DNA of 64,000 nt from Rhodospirillaceae bacterium. Lineage in GTDB: Bacteria > Pseudomonadota > Alphaproteobacteria > CACIAM-22H2. Both the position numbers and the translations under genes were made by a program. The notes beneath the pieces were generated by a model. That model was given only the letters and a program-made list of their open reading frames with translations. It was not told the origin of the DNA and did not search any database. Each line of letters begins with the position of its first letter. Position 1 is the first letter of the stretch. The stretch covers positions 1-64,000 of the forward strand of contig JALHMR010000021.1 in the NCBI GenBank assembly GCA_022843945.1, in the 5' to 3' direction. Below, piece by piece: positions 53,284-61,268 of the stretch.

Positions 53284-53312
53284 CAGACAGTCAGAGCCTA
53301 TTCAGCCGATAT
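53275..53312. repeat. Left copy of the mer-flanking direct repeat
   Basis: A 38-bp segment matching 57119-57156 at 33 of 38 bases. It starts in the last codons of abiEii. Read on the minus strand it would encode I-S-A-E-stop, against I-A-A-E-stop at the end of the integrase at the other copy. It is therefore a remnant of a related integrase gene's 3' end. Confidence 0.8.
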
Positions 53313-53340
53313 AGCTTTGGTAAAACAACAATTGCCCGAT

Positions 53341-53838
53341 TTAAATCCCTCTCGCGTTCCGCCGCGCGGGGCGTCTTTTCTGGCCCACCGGCGAGAACGG
53401 ACCATTATTGCTCCGCGTGCTGGACATGGGCCGCGCGTCGAACAAGGCGTCGATAATCGGGCAATCGGGCACACGGCTTCCTGTGCACTGCGCGGCCATG
53501 TCCCTCATCACGCGCTCCAAGCGGCGTAAATCGGCGATCTTTCCTCGAACATCTTCGACGTGCTCAAGGGTCAGGGCGCGAACCTCCGCACAGGTATAGG
53601 TGTGCCCGTCGACGAGACGGAGCAGCCCGCGCAACTCGTCGAGGCCGAAGCCGAGTTCGCGACCGCGCCGAACGAAAGCCAATCGCTTGAGATGATCCGG
53701 CGCGTAGACGCGGTATCCCCCGGCGCTTCGGGCCGGTGCCGGCATCACGCCGATCTTCTCATAATAGCGGATGGTCTCGATGTTGACGCCGCTCTGCCGT
53801 GACAGCTCTCCAATCGAGAGCCCATTTATCGGGCTCAT
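53341..53838 (-). CDS. merR: MerR, mercury-responsive regulator
   Basis: A 165-residue protein. A MerR-family helix-turn-helix (SIGELSRQSGVNIETIRYYE) is followed by the dimerisation helix and the three mercury ligands C83, C118 and C126 (YTCAEV, AAQCTGSRVPDCP). It is divergent from merT across an operator-promoter with 19-bp spacing. It represses, then activates, merTPBFA when Hg(II) binds. A basic C-terminal tail of about 25 residues is extra. Confidence 0.95.
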   Translation of the reverse strand: MSPINGLSIGELSRQSGVNIETIRYYEKIGVMPAPARSAGGYRVYAPDHLKRLAFVRRGRELGFGLDELRGLLRLVDGHTYTCAEVRALTLEHVEDVRGKIADLRRLERVMRDMAAQCTGSRVPDCPIIDALFDARPMSSTRSNNGPFSPVGQKRRPARRNARGI

Positions 53839-53869
53839 GGCCGATCTCCCAAAAGCGCAAAAAAATCTC

Positions 53870-53900
53870 TTGAGCCTGTAGTGACTACAGGGTCTAGGGT
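53870..53900 (+). promoter_or_regulatory. mer operator-promoter
   Basis: A -35 TTGAGC (53870-53875) and a -10 TAGGGT (53895-53900) have the over-long 19-bp spacer typical of MerR-activated promoters. Within it is the perfect dyad CCTGTAGTGACTACAGG (53875-53891). Confidence 0.9.
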
Positions 53901-53929
53901 CACGCTAGTTCAAACCAAGAGTGCCGGCA

Positions 53930-54337
53930 ATGACGATTCGCGAGGATGTTTTGATCTCGAGCGGCGGCCTGGAAAAACAGGCCGAACGCAGAGCAACGGG
54001 CGCCACCCTCTTGTCGGCCGGCGGCATTTTGGCGGCGCTGGGCGCGGCGTCGTGCTGCGTGGTGCCGTTCGCACTGTTCATGCTTGGCGTCAGCGGCGCA
54101 TGGATCAGCAACCTAACGGCGCTTGAGCCTTACCAGCCAATCTTTGCCGTCGTCACCTTCGGGTTTCTCGCCGGCGGATTCTACCTCATCTACCGCAAGC
54201 CCAAGGTTGCCTGCGCCGAAGACAGCTATTGCGCGAAGCCCGCCTCCGCCCGCGCCGCGAAAATCGGCCTTTGGACGGCGACGGTGTTGGTCCTCATCGC
54301 GCTCGGCTTCCCCAAGCTTGCCCCTTTCTTCCTATAG
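53930..54337 (+). CDS. merT: MerT, mercuric ion transporter
   Basis: A 135-residue inner-membrane protein with three hydrophobic segments. The vicinal pair C42-C43 in the first segment (GAASCCVVPF) and a cytoplasmic pair C95/C101 pass Hg(II) inward to MerA. The ATG at 53930 is used rather than the GTG at 53921. Confidence 0.93.
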   Translation: MTIREDVLISSGGLEKQAERRATGATLLSAGGILAALGAASCCVVPFALFMLGVSGAWISNLTALEPYQPIFAVVTFGFLAGGFYLIYRKPKVACAEDSYCAKPASARAAKIGLWTATVLVLIALGFPKLAPFFL

Positions 54338-54374
54338 CCGAAGCCTGAAGCGAGAACGTGAAAGGAGATTCTCC

Positions 54375-54680
54375 ATGATCCGACATTTGGTTGCTGCGGC
54401 AGGTCTCGCTGCCCTGCTGTCGCCCTGGGCCGCTCAAGCGGCCGACAAGACCGTGATTCTCAATGTCGACAACGCGACCTGCGAACTCTGTGCGCCGATC
54501 GTCAAGAAGACTCTGGCGGCTGTGTCTGGCGTCAAGGCGGTCCAGATTAAGGAGGCAGACGCAATGTCGGGCGCTGTCGCGACTGTCACTTTCGACGATG
54601 CGGTCACCGGCCTGCCGGCGCTCATAGCCGCAACGACGAAAGCCGGATATCCGTCGCGTCTGGCGAAGCAGGGCAGCTAG
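54375..54680 (+). CDS. merP: MerP, periplasmic mercury-binding protein
   Basis: A 101-residue protein with a signal peptide ending AAQAA near residue 23 and an HMA fold with C36-E-L-C39, the Hg-binding site. AAAGGAG precedes the ATG by 8 bp. It delivers Hg(II) to MerT. Confidence 0.94.
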   Translation: MIRHLVAAAGLAALLSPWAAQAADKTVILNVDNATCELCAPIVKKTLAAVSGVKAVQIKEADAMSGAVATVTFDDAVTGLPALIAATTKAGYPSRLAKQGS

Positions 54681-54694
54681 CGAAGAAAAAGCGC

Positions 54695-55363
54695 ATGACT
54701 CCAACTGCCCACGCGGTCAGAGACGGATTCGCCGAGTATCTGAGACATGGGCTGTTACCGGCGACTACGCCAGAGATGCAGAAGGTGGGCGTTACGCTCT
54801 ACCGGCTGCTCGGCTGCGGGTCGCCAGTGACGCGCGCGCAGCTCGCGCTTGCCTGTGAACTTTCGCAAGAGCAGACCGATCAATGTCTCGGTGAATTCCC
54901 GCCAACCTCGCTCGAAGTCGATCCGCGCGGTGACGTGGTGGCCTTCGGCGGTTTGAGCCTTCTGCCGACACGCCACGCCTTTATCGCAAGTGGCACCGAG
55001 CTTCACACCTGGTGCGTCCTTGATGCGTTGTTCCTGCCGGAAATTCTGGGCAAGGCGGCGGTCCTCGCGACGCAATGCCCGGCCTCGGGAGCGACGTTTA
55101 TCGTGGAGTTGGAACCGGGCAAGCTCGGCGCAGCACACCCGCCAGGCAGCGTCATGTCGGTTATAGCGCCTGACCGCGCCGCCTGTTGCGCCGATCTCCG
55201 GCGATCATTTTGCGACCACATCAGCCTGTTCCGGGATCGAGAAGCGTTTGCCGCTTGGTCGCGCGGTCGCACGGACGTGGAATGCTTGACGCTGGAAGAA
55301 GCGCAGCTTCTTGCATGTCAGCGCAATGCGCTACGGTATCCCGACATCGAGCTCGGACCATGA
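54695..55363 (+). CDS. merB: MerB, organomercurial lyase
   Basis: A 222-residue enzyme. The catalytic residues are recognisable as C107 and D110 (HTWCVLDALFLP) and C173 (SFCDHISLF), corresponding to C96, D99 and C159 of the R831b enzyme. It cleaves C-Hg bonds and releases Hg(II) for MerA, so resistance covers organomercurials. It lies 14 bp after merP and overlaps merF by 4 bp. Confidence 0.93.
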   Translation: MTPTAHAVRDGFAEYLRHGLLPATTPEMQKVGVTLYRLLGCGSPVTRAQLALACELSQEQTDQCLGEFPPTSLEVDPRGDVVAFGGLSLLPTRHAFIASGTELHTWCVLDALFLPEILGKAAVLATQCPASGATFIVELEPGKLGAAHPPGSVMSVIAPDRAACCADLRRSFCDHISLFRDREAFAAWSRGRTDVECLTLEEAQLLACQRNALRYPDIELGP

Positions 55364-55683
55364 CGCAGCGCCCAAGCAACTTTCATTACGACCAAGGCGT
55401 CGAGCTGCACGCGACACCGTCGAGACCCGAGGAACCTGGAGCGAAGCCGGTTCTCTATCTCGGTCTCGCTGGCGCGGCTTTAGCGGCCCTCTGCTGTGCT
55501 GGCCCGGTGTTGATCTCGCTTCTCGGCGTGGTCGGATTGTGGTCGTGGGGTGGATGGTTCGGTTACACCTCGTTGCCGTTGCTGGCCGTTATGGCGCTCC
55601 TTGGCGTCGGCGTATGGATTCTAAGGCGGAGGCGGCGTGCAACCGGGTGCTGCACGACAGTAGTTGACAAGGAAGGGGTTTGA
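55360..55683 (+). CDS. merF: MerF-like mercury transporter
   Basis: A 107-residue protein with two membrane segments. A vicinal pair C45-C46 (ALCCAGPVL) is in the first segment and a second pair (TGCCTTV) is near the C-terminus, as in MerF. It is longer than usual because of a 30-residue N-terminal tail. The start overlaps the merB stop. Confidence 0.82.
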   Translation: MTQRPSNFHYDQGVELHATPSRPEEPGAKPVLYLGLAGAALAALCCAGPVLISLLGVVGLWSWGGWFGYTSLPLLAVMALLGVGVWILRRRRRATGCCTTVVDKEGV

Positions 55684-55684
55684 G

Positions 55685-57115
55685 ATGGCCGATTGTTGCA
55701 CCATCAGCGACGCGCTGAAGCGCCGCTACGACCTCGCGGTCATCGGCGCGGGCTCGGCCGGCTTCTCCGCGGCGATCACGGCGGCCGGTCTCGGCGCCGA
55801 AGTGGCGCTGATTGGTCACGGCACTATCGGGGGCACCTGTGTCAACATTGGCTGCGTACCGTCAAAGACCTTGATCCGCGCGACGGAAACGCTTCACCAG
55901 GCGAATGCCGCTACGCGCTTTGCAGGTATCCGCGCGCAAGCGCGCATCGAGGACTGGCGAGCGGTCATGCGCCAGAAGGACGAGTTGGTGCTTTCCCTCC
56001 GCCGCAGGAAGTATATCGAGCTTTTGCCGGGCTACGACAACATCACATACATAGAAGGCCAAGCGCGCCTGATCGATGGTGGCGTCACCGTCAATGGCAC
56101 CTTCGTTCACGCCGGAAAGGTGATCATCGCCACCGGCGCCGCCCCGGGTCTGCCGTCGATCGCAGGGATCGAGAGCGTGCCTTACTTGACGAGCACGACG
56201 GCGCTTGCTCTTGAGCGCCTACCCAAGTCGCTATTGGTAATCGGCGGCGGCTATATCGGCTGTGAGCTCGGCCAGATGTTCGCGCGCGCCGGTGTGAAGG
56301 TAACCATCGCATTTCGCACGCGGCTGCTGCCGGAGGCCGAACCCGAAATCAGCGAAGCCTTGACAGGCTATTTGCAGGCGGAAGGAATCATCGTGAGGGG
56401 CGGGCTCTCCTATCGCGAGATCCGGCAGGACATGGGCGGAATTGTACTCTCCGTCGTGGCCGACAACGGTAACGAGACCATCAAGGCCGAGCAAGTGCTT
56501 GTGACTACGGGTCGGCGGCCCAACACGGAGGGAATGGATCTCGTCCAAGCGGGTGTCGAGCTTCAGCGCGACGGGAGCATCAAGGTCGATGACCGGATGC
56601 GCACCTCGATGGCCGACGTCTATGCCGTCGGCGACGTCACCGGACGAGACCAGTTTGTCTACATGGCCGCGTATGGCGGCCGGATTGCAGCAGAGAACGC
56701 GCTCAATGGCGACAGTAAGCGCTACGACGCGAGCGCGATGCCGGCGATCGTTTTTACCGACCCGCAAGTCGCCAGCGTCGGCCTGACCGAGGCGGCGGCG
56801 CGGCGGCAGGGTCTCCAGGTGCGCACCTCCGTCCTCACTTTGGACAATGTTCCACGGGCACTTGCCGCGCGCGACACGCGCGGACTGATTAAGCTGGTCG
56901 CGGAAGCGCATAGTGGACGGTTGCTCGGCGCCCATATCTTGGCGCCCGAGGGTGCCGATAGCATTCAGACGGCGGCACTCGCAATCAAATGCAGGCTTAC
57001 GGTCGAACAGCTCGCAGAGACGATTTTCCCCTATCTGACAACGGTCGAGGGGCTAAAGCTCGCAGCGCTGAGCTTCACGAAAGATGTGGCAAAGCTGTCT
57101 TGTTGCGCAGCGTAG
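55685..57115 (+). CDS. merA: MerA, mercuric reductase (core type)
   Basis: A 476-residue flavoprotein. The FAD motif is GAGSAGFSAA. The redox-active disulfide is C52-VNIG-C57, and the C-terminal C473-C474 pair presents Hg(II) to the partner active site. The NADPH domain has GGGYIGCELGQ. It reduces Hg(II) to volatile Hg(0). The N-terminal HMA domain (NmerA) is absent and replaced by MADCC, in which two cysteines may substitute. Confidence 0.96.
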   Translation: MADCCTISDALKRRYDLAVIGAGSAGFSAAITAAGLGAEVALIGHGTIGGTCVNIGCVPSKTLIRATETLHQANAATRFAGIRAQARIEDWRAVMRQKDELVLSLRRRKYIELLPGYDNITYIEGQARLIDGGVTVNGTFVHAGKVIIATGAAPGLPSIAGIESVPYLTSTTALALERLPKSLLVIGGGYIGCELGQMFARAGVKVTIAFRTRLLPEAEPEISEALTGYLQAEGIIVRGGLSYREIRQDMGGIVLSVVADNGNETIKAEQVLVTTGRRPNTEGMDLVQAGVELQRDGSIKVDDRMRTSMADVYAVGDVTGRDQFVYMAAYGGRIAAENALNGDSKRYDASAMPAIVFTDPQVASVGLTEAAARRQGLQVRTSVLTLDNVPRALAARDTRGLIKLVAEAHSGRLLGAHILAPEGADSIQTAALAIKCRLTVEQLAETIFPYLTTVEGLKLAALSFTKDVAKLSCCAA

Positions 57116-57118
57116 GGG

Positions 57119-57156
57119 GCGGGCTGGCAGACTGTCAGAGCCTACTCAGCCGCTAT
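57119..57156. repeat. Right copy of the mer-flanking direct repeat
   Basis: It matches 53275-53312 at 33 of 38 bases. It overlaps the integrase stop codon and last four sense codons. Together the copies bracket merR to merA exactly. Confidence 0.8.
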
Positions 57157-58374
57157 CGGGATCGGCTTTTCAGCGGCACTTCCGGACTTTTGGTTTGCTT
57201 TCGCTTTCCGCGCCACTTTCTTGCGCATCGCCTTCTCGATCGTTTCGGACACACGATCCGCGGCCGATTTCACCGGATTGTCGGCCAGATGGGCGTATCG
57301 GGCCGTCGTTTGGACCTGCGTATGGCCCAGCAGCTTGCCGATCATCGGCAAGCCTTCGCCGAGCGCGAGCGCGCCACTCGCATACGAATGGCGGAGATCG
57401 TGAATGCGCACATCGTCGAGCCCTGCTTTCGCTCGGATACGGCGCCACGGATGTTGAAGGTCGGTCAGATGGCTTTTCTCCTTTCGCCCTGTGACGACAT
57501 AGGGGTTCTCGTCGACCTTTTTGATGCCTTTGAGGACCTTCACCGCGGATTTTCCAAGATGGACGATCTTTGCGCCGGTTTTGGAATCGGGCAGCCGCAA
57601 TTCCTGCGCCTTCAAATCCACATGATCCCACTTCAAGGTCATGATCTCGCCTAGCCGACACCCGGTCAGCAGGAGAAGCCGGATCGCATCGACAGCCGAT
57701 TGCGTCTCTGATTGATCCTGCTCGGTGTCCCGGAGCGCCTTCCCCAATGCCGCGAACTCTTCGGGCGACAAAAACCGCTCGCGCTTCTGCTCGACATATT
57801 TCTTGACGTGGAGGCACGGATTGCTGCCGTCGAGGCGCAGGCCCCAGACCTCCGCACAATTGAACATCTTCGAGAGCACGCCGAAGGTCCGGTTGGCCTG
57901 GTAGGGGATATGGCTGAGGCTTTGGTGCAGCTCGGCGATGTCCCGTCGCTCGATATCGGTCACCTTCCGCGTGCCGATCTTCGGATTGATAAAGAGCTCG
58001 ACGGAGCGTTTGTATTCCGCCTGTGTGCTCGGCTTGCAGTGGATGGCGACGTGCTCTTTCAGGAACCGCTCGCCGAGGCCCTTCACGGTCGGCGCGACGC
58101 GGGCCTGATCCTGCTCGCGGACCGGATCGTTGCCCGCCTTCGCTTCCGAGAGAATGCCCATTGCCTTGATCCGGGCTTTCTCGGCGGTCACCGGGCCATG
58201 GGTGCCGAGCGTTATGCGCCGCTGACGGCCTTTGATGCGGCACTTGACGATGTAGACCTTCCGGCCGGTCGGCCAGACGCGAACGCCGAAGCCGCGGAGT
58301 TCGTCATCCCAGTGGACGGTTTCGACCGGTCCCGGCTCAATCTGATCAACGACGCGTTTCGTAATCTTCGCCAT
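57142..58374 (-). CDS. intS: Tyrosine integrase of the ICE (IntS-like, DUF4102 N-terminus)
   Basis: A 410-residue P4-type integrase. The N-terminal DUF4102 domain (FGVRVWPTGRKVYIVKCR) is followed by the core-binding domain and the catalytic domain with Arg in GCRLGEIMTLKW, HDLRHSYASGAL, and GHTQVQTTARYAHL (nucleophile Tyr). The ATG at 58374 follows AAAGG. A GGTACC word sits in its leader, hinting at autoregulation by arm-site binding. The gene starts 242 bp from attR. Confidence 0.93.
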   Translation of the reverse strand: MAKITKRVVDQIEPGPVETVHWDDELRGFGVRVWPTGRKVYIVKCRIKGRQRRITLGTHGPVTAEKARIKAMGILSEAKAGNDPVREQDQARVAPTVKGLGERFLKEHVAIHCKPSTQAEYKRSVELFINPKIGTRKVTDIERRDIAELHQSLSHIPYQANRTFGVLSKMFNCAEVWGLRLDGSNPCLHVKKYVEQKRERFLSPEEFAALGKALRDTEQDQSETQSAVDAIRLLLLTGCRLGEIMTLKWDHVDLKAQELRLPDSKTGAKIVHLGKSAVKVLKGIKKVDENPYVVTGRKEKSHLTDLQHPWRRIRAKAGLDDVRIHDLRHSYASGALALGEGLPMIGKLLGHTQVQTTARYAHLADNPVKSAADRVSETIEKAMRKKVARKAKANQKSGSAAEKPIPIAAE

Positions 58375-58465
58375 TTGGTACCTTTTGTGTGCAGGGACCA
58401 AGTCCCGGGCCTAACCCTCAGTTTTTCGACCTGACGCCTGCGCCTCTTCAGCTCGCTTTCGGCTA

Positions 58466-58483
58466 GGTACCAAATAGGTACCA
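58466..58483. repeat. Double GGTACC motif, right-end arm-type site candidate
   Basis: GGTACCAAATAGGTACCA differs by one base from 853-870 near the left end. It lies between the integrase promoter and attR. A shared binding site for integrase or excisionase at both ends is the simplest reading. Confidence 0.6.
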
Positions 58484-58616
58484 CTCGAACGGCAATCAGG
58501 AGAATTTTGAGGGTAACGAGGTCGTAGCGAGAATCAAAGGAAAATCTAGGAGATATAGTAGGTTAGGGTAGGTACAGCGAAGATGGGCGAAAGTGGTTCG
58601 GGGCCAATTAATCAGT

Positions 58617-58662
58617 CTCATAACCTGAAGGTCACAGGTTCAAATCCTGTCCCCGCAACCAA
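58617..58662 (+). repeat. attR: attR core: 46-bp tRNA-fMet 3' fragment
   Basis: It is identical to 738-783. The 5' half of the tRNA is absent here, so this is a tRNA fragment left by integration, not a functional gene. Confidence 0.95.
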
Positions 58663-58672
58663 CCTAGAAAAG

Positions 58673-58705
58673 GCCATCGTATCAGATAGATACGGTGGCT
58701 TTTTT
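58673..58705 (+). terminator. Rho-independent terminator right of attR
   Basis: GCCATCGTATC (58673-58683) pairs with GATACGGTGGC (58689-58699) with one G-T pair and loop AGATA, then six T. It is likely the terminator that followed tRNA-fMet before the ICE arrived. Confidence 0.85.
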
Positions 58706-58736
58706 GTTGTGGCGGGGCGCTGGGCCGATCGCCACG

Positions 58737-58755
58737 GGTAAGCAGTAGGTAAGCA
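58737..58755. repeat. GGTAAGCA double repeat right of attR
   Basis: GGTAAGCAGTAGGTAAGCA is two 8-bp units with 11-bp period, the same period as the GGTACC motifs at the ICE ends. It is 75 bp past the core, like the 70 bp at attL. It may be the arm site of another element using the same tRNA. Confidence 0.5.
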
Positions 58756-58816
58756 CTGAGGCCGGGGCGATTTGGCGCGCTGCCCTGCTTCCGTGGATCT
58801 AATCCCGACTCTGGGT

Positions 58817-58892
58817 TTGTCCGAAATCTGCGGTATTTATCGGACAACGGCGGGCCTCCCATCTGTCCGAAAAATGATGTATATTTCGGACA
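58817..58892. promoter_or_regulatory. Two inverted-repeat operators upstream of the second abiE module
   Basis: The first dyad is TTGTCCGA (58817-58824) / TCGGACAA (58840-58847). The second is TGTCCGAAA (58864-58872) / TTTCGGACA (58884-58892). All arms are perfect and share TGTCCGA. They sit just before the AbiEi-type gene at 58908. Confidence 0.8.
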
Positions 58893-58907
58893 AATGGAGA
58901 TGCCGGT

Positions 58908-59681
58908 ATGCGAGGCCCAGCTCTCGATCTGAAGACCCGAATTCTCGACCGCGTAGCCAGCCAATCGGCCGCAGTCTGGACCCCCGTCGATTTCCTGGAT
59001 CTCGGCCCCCGTGACGCCGTCGATAAGGCTTTGCAGCGCCTCGCTCGCTCGCACGATCTGCGCCGCATCGACCGCGGGCTGTACGACAAGCCCGGTAGCA
59101 ACAAGCTCACCGGCAAGCCGACCACACCCGATCATCGCGCCATCATCGATGCAGTGGCCCGCCGTGATCGGACACGGCTCCTCATCGATGGCATGACGGC
59201 TGCCAACGACCTCGGCCTCACTACCGCCGTGCCAGCTCGGATCATTGTCCACACCGATGCGCGGCTGCGCCCCATTAGGCTCGGTAACCTTGCCATCCAA
59301 TTCAAGACAAGCGCCCCAAAACGCCTTTACTGGGCTGGGCGCCCCGCCATGCGCATCGTCCAGGCCTTGCACTGGCTACAGGACACGTTGCCGTCCAATC
59401 GGCCGTCGATCCTGCGCCGACTCACCTCCATCTTAAAGGACCCTAAGCACGGGCCTGCGCTTCGCGAGGATCTGCGCCAGGGCATGAGCGCAACCCCGGC
59501 CTGGATGCAGTCCGTCATTCGCGAGCTCCTCGATAACACGGGCCTTCGGCATGATGCCGATGATCTGGACGATCGGCATGGCGATCAGCCATCGAGCCAC
59601 CATCATGGCAATCAACACCATGCTCATGATGCCGATCGCGATCAGCATCAGAACATGGGCCGTCCTCGAGGCCGCCGATGA
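58908..59681 (+). CDS. abiEi: AbiEi-family antitoxin (DUF6088 type), second module
   Basis: A 257-residue protein. The N-terminal winged-helix part (FLDLGPRDAVDKALQRLARS and LRRIDRGLYDKP) and the DUF6088 core (HRAIIDAVARRDRTRLLIDG, LTTAVPARIIVHTD) are typical antitoxin features. The last 40 residues are an unusual His/Asp/Gln-rich tail. GGAG precedes the ATG by 8 bp. It overlaps the toxin gene by 4 bp. It is not closely related to the AbiEi at 51590. Confidence 0.85.
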   Translation: MRGPALDLKTRILDRVASQSAAVWTPVDFLDLGPRDAVDKALQRLARSHDLRRIDRGLYDKPGSNKLTGKPTTPDHRAIIDAVARRDRTRLLIDGMTAANDLGLTTAVPARIIVHTDARLRPIRLGNLAIQFKTSAPKRLYWAGRPAMRIVQALHWLQDTLPSNRPSILRRLTSILKDPKHGPALREDLRQGMSATPAWMQSVIRELLDNTGLRHDADDLDDRHGDQPSSHHHGNQHHAHDADRDQHQNMGRPRGRR

Positions 59682-60739
59682 TGAACCCGGCATTCCGCGA
59701 AATCATCTCGGCCGCCGCCGGCGATCGGCGCGACCTGTTCCTAGCCGCTGCGCGCCGGCTGGGAACCACCGAGCAGAATGTCGAGAAGGACTTCTGGGTC
59801 TGCTGGACCCTAGATGCTCTCTTCAATGGCCTTCCGGCGGGCGGACCAAGACTCCTGTTCAAGGGCGGCACGTCCTTGTCCAAGTCCTTTGGCCTGATCT
59901 CGCGGTTCTCGGAAGACATCGACGTCACGGTGTTTCGCGACGATATCGGCCAGGCAGCGTCGATTGCGGAATTGGAGGCGCTGAGCGGCAAAAAGCGCAA
60001 GGCGAAGCTCGACGCCATAAGGGCTGCCTGCCAAGCCTATATCGCTGATGACCTTCAAGCCGAACTCGGCCGAATCATCGCTGCCGAATTTTCGGCCGCC
60101 GGGGCGTCCGCTGACCGGGTCCGCGTGGAGCTCGATCCGGATGATCCTGATCGTCAGACCTTGATACTGTGGTACCCGAGCGCAACAGACCCCGACGACT
60201 ACGTTAGGCCAGGCGTACGAATCGAGTCGGGGGCGAAGTCCGCGCTCGACCCGAACCGGCCGGCCGTCATAAAGCCCTATGTAGCGGACGAGCTCGATCG
60301 GCTTGACCTCACGGTCCAGGGCGTCCTCACGGTCGAGCCAGCCCGGACGTTCTGGGACAAGGTGGTGATTCTGCACGGCCTCCGAAGCTGGTTCGAGCGC
60401 CGCGCGGTGCTACGACAGGAAGGCCAGCGCGTCTCACGACACTACTACGACCTTCATCGCCTCGTGCGCTCGGACATTGGCCCGGCCGCAATCAGCAACC
60501 GGGCTATGGCCCTCGACTGCGCCAGCCACGCAAAGATGTTTTTCGACCGCGCGGATTTCGATCTTGAGCATGCCATTCCTGGGAGCCTTTCATTGGTGCC
60601 CGCGCCAGCGATGCTCGATGCCTTACGCCGTGACTATGCCGCCATGTCCGGGATGATCTTCGGTGTCGCTCCCGACTTCGACCAGGTGATGACCACGATT
60701 GCGGATCTTCAGGCGGACGTGAATGCTCTGCCGCGGTAG
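59678..60739 (+). CDS. abiEii: AbiEii-family nucleotidyltransferase toxin, second module
   Basis: A 353-residue nucleotidyltransferase toxin. FKGGTSLSKSFGLI (61-74) is followed by SEDIDV with D80 and D82, and a downstream FWDKVVILHGL region provides the conserved lysine. It is longer than the ICE-borne toxin and of a different subgroup. It forms an operon with the upstream antitoxin. Confidence 0.88.
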   Translation: MMNPAFREIISAAAGDRRDLFLAAARRLGTTEQNVEKDFWVCWTLDALFNGLPAGGPRLLFKGGTSLSKSFGLISRFSEDIDVTVFRDDIGQAASIAELEALSGKKRKAKLDAIRAACQAYIADDLQAELGRIIAAEFSAAGASADRVRVELDPDDPDRQTLILWYPSATDPDDYVRPGVRIESGAKSALDPNRPAVIKPYVADELDRLDLTVQGVLTVEPARTFWDKVVILHGLRSWFERRAVLRQEGQRVSRHYYDLHRLVRSDIGPAAISNRAMALDCASHAKMFFDRADFDLEHAIPGSLSLVPAPAMLDALRRDYAAMSGMIFGVAPDFDQVMTTIADLQADVNALPR

Positions 60740-60794
60740 GGATGGCAATGCACTCTAATCCGACGCCGGATTGCATCCGGAAGGTTTGGTAGCG

Positions 60795-61121
60795 ATGAAC
60801 GCTTCGACCATTCTTGAAGGCCTGACCCAGCCTGGTCAGATGCTCGCTTTTTGCGACGACACTGATATTTCGGGTGCCCCTGTCGAGTGGTTGGCCCCCG
60901 ACCTGCGAATTTTGTGCGCCGTCGTCATGCCGTCTGAGCATTACGCGGTTGCTGCTGCCGAGATGAAAGAGAGATTGGAGAGCCTAGGACAGACCGAATT
61001 TCACGCTACCGAGATCGTAAATCCAAAAACGAGCTCTACGTGGAAGGCGGTACCGGTCGAGAAACGCCTCGAAGCCTTCGGCTTTCTGCGGGATCAGCTC
61101 GGGCATGACCTGCTCCCCTGA
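60795..61121 (+). pseudogene. DUF3800-like gene, truncated
   Basis: A 108-residue N-terminal fragment. MLAFCDDTDISGA resembles the aspartate motif opening DUF3800 proteins (predicted RNase H-like nucleases, normally well over 200 residues). The reading frame stops at 61121, 35 bp before the IS66 left end. TGACCTGCTCCCC at 61106-61118 resembles an IS3-type terminus, so the gene may have been cut by an earlier insertion. Confidence 0.55.
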
Positions 61122-61268
61122 AATGCCCCCGGTTTAGAGTTAGGGTCCGTTCCAGAGTAAGCGTCATCCCGGCACCCTTGTAGCCACGGCCTCGTGACGA
61201 GCGGATTGTCGGCGGGTAGAGACCGCTCTTAAGAGTGGTCGTAAAAGCACTCGCAAGGACCCGGCATC

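Noticed and set aside
58617-58662. A second tRNA-fMet gene
   Set aside because: Only the 3' 46 bp are present. The acceptor 5' strand and D-arm are missing, so it is the attR copy.
59433-59693. A membrane-protein-like minus-strand frame with Met/Ile-rich helices
   Set aside because: It is the antisense of the His/Asp-rich antitoxin tail (CAT read as ATG, GAT as ATC), so the hydrophobicity is an artefact.
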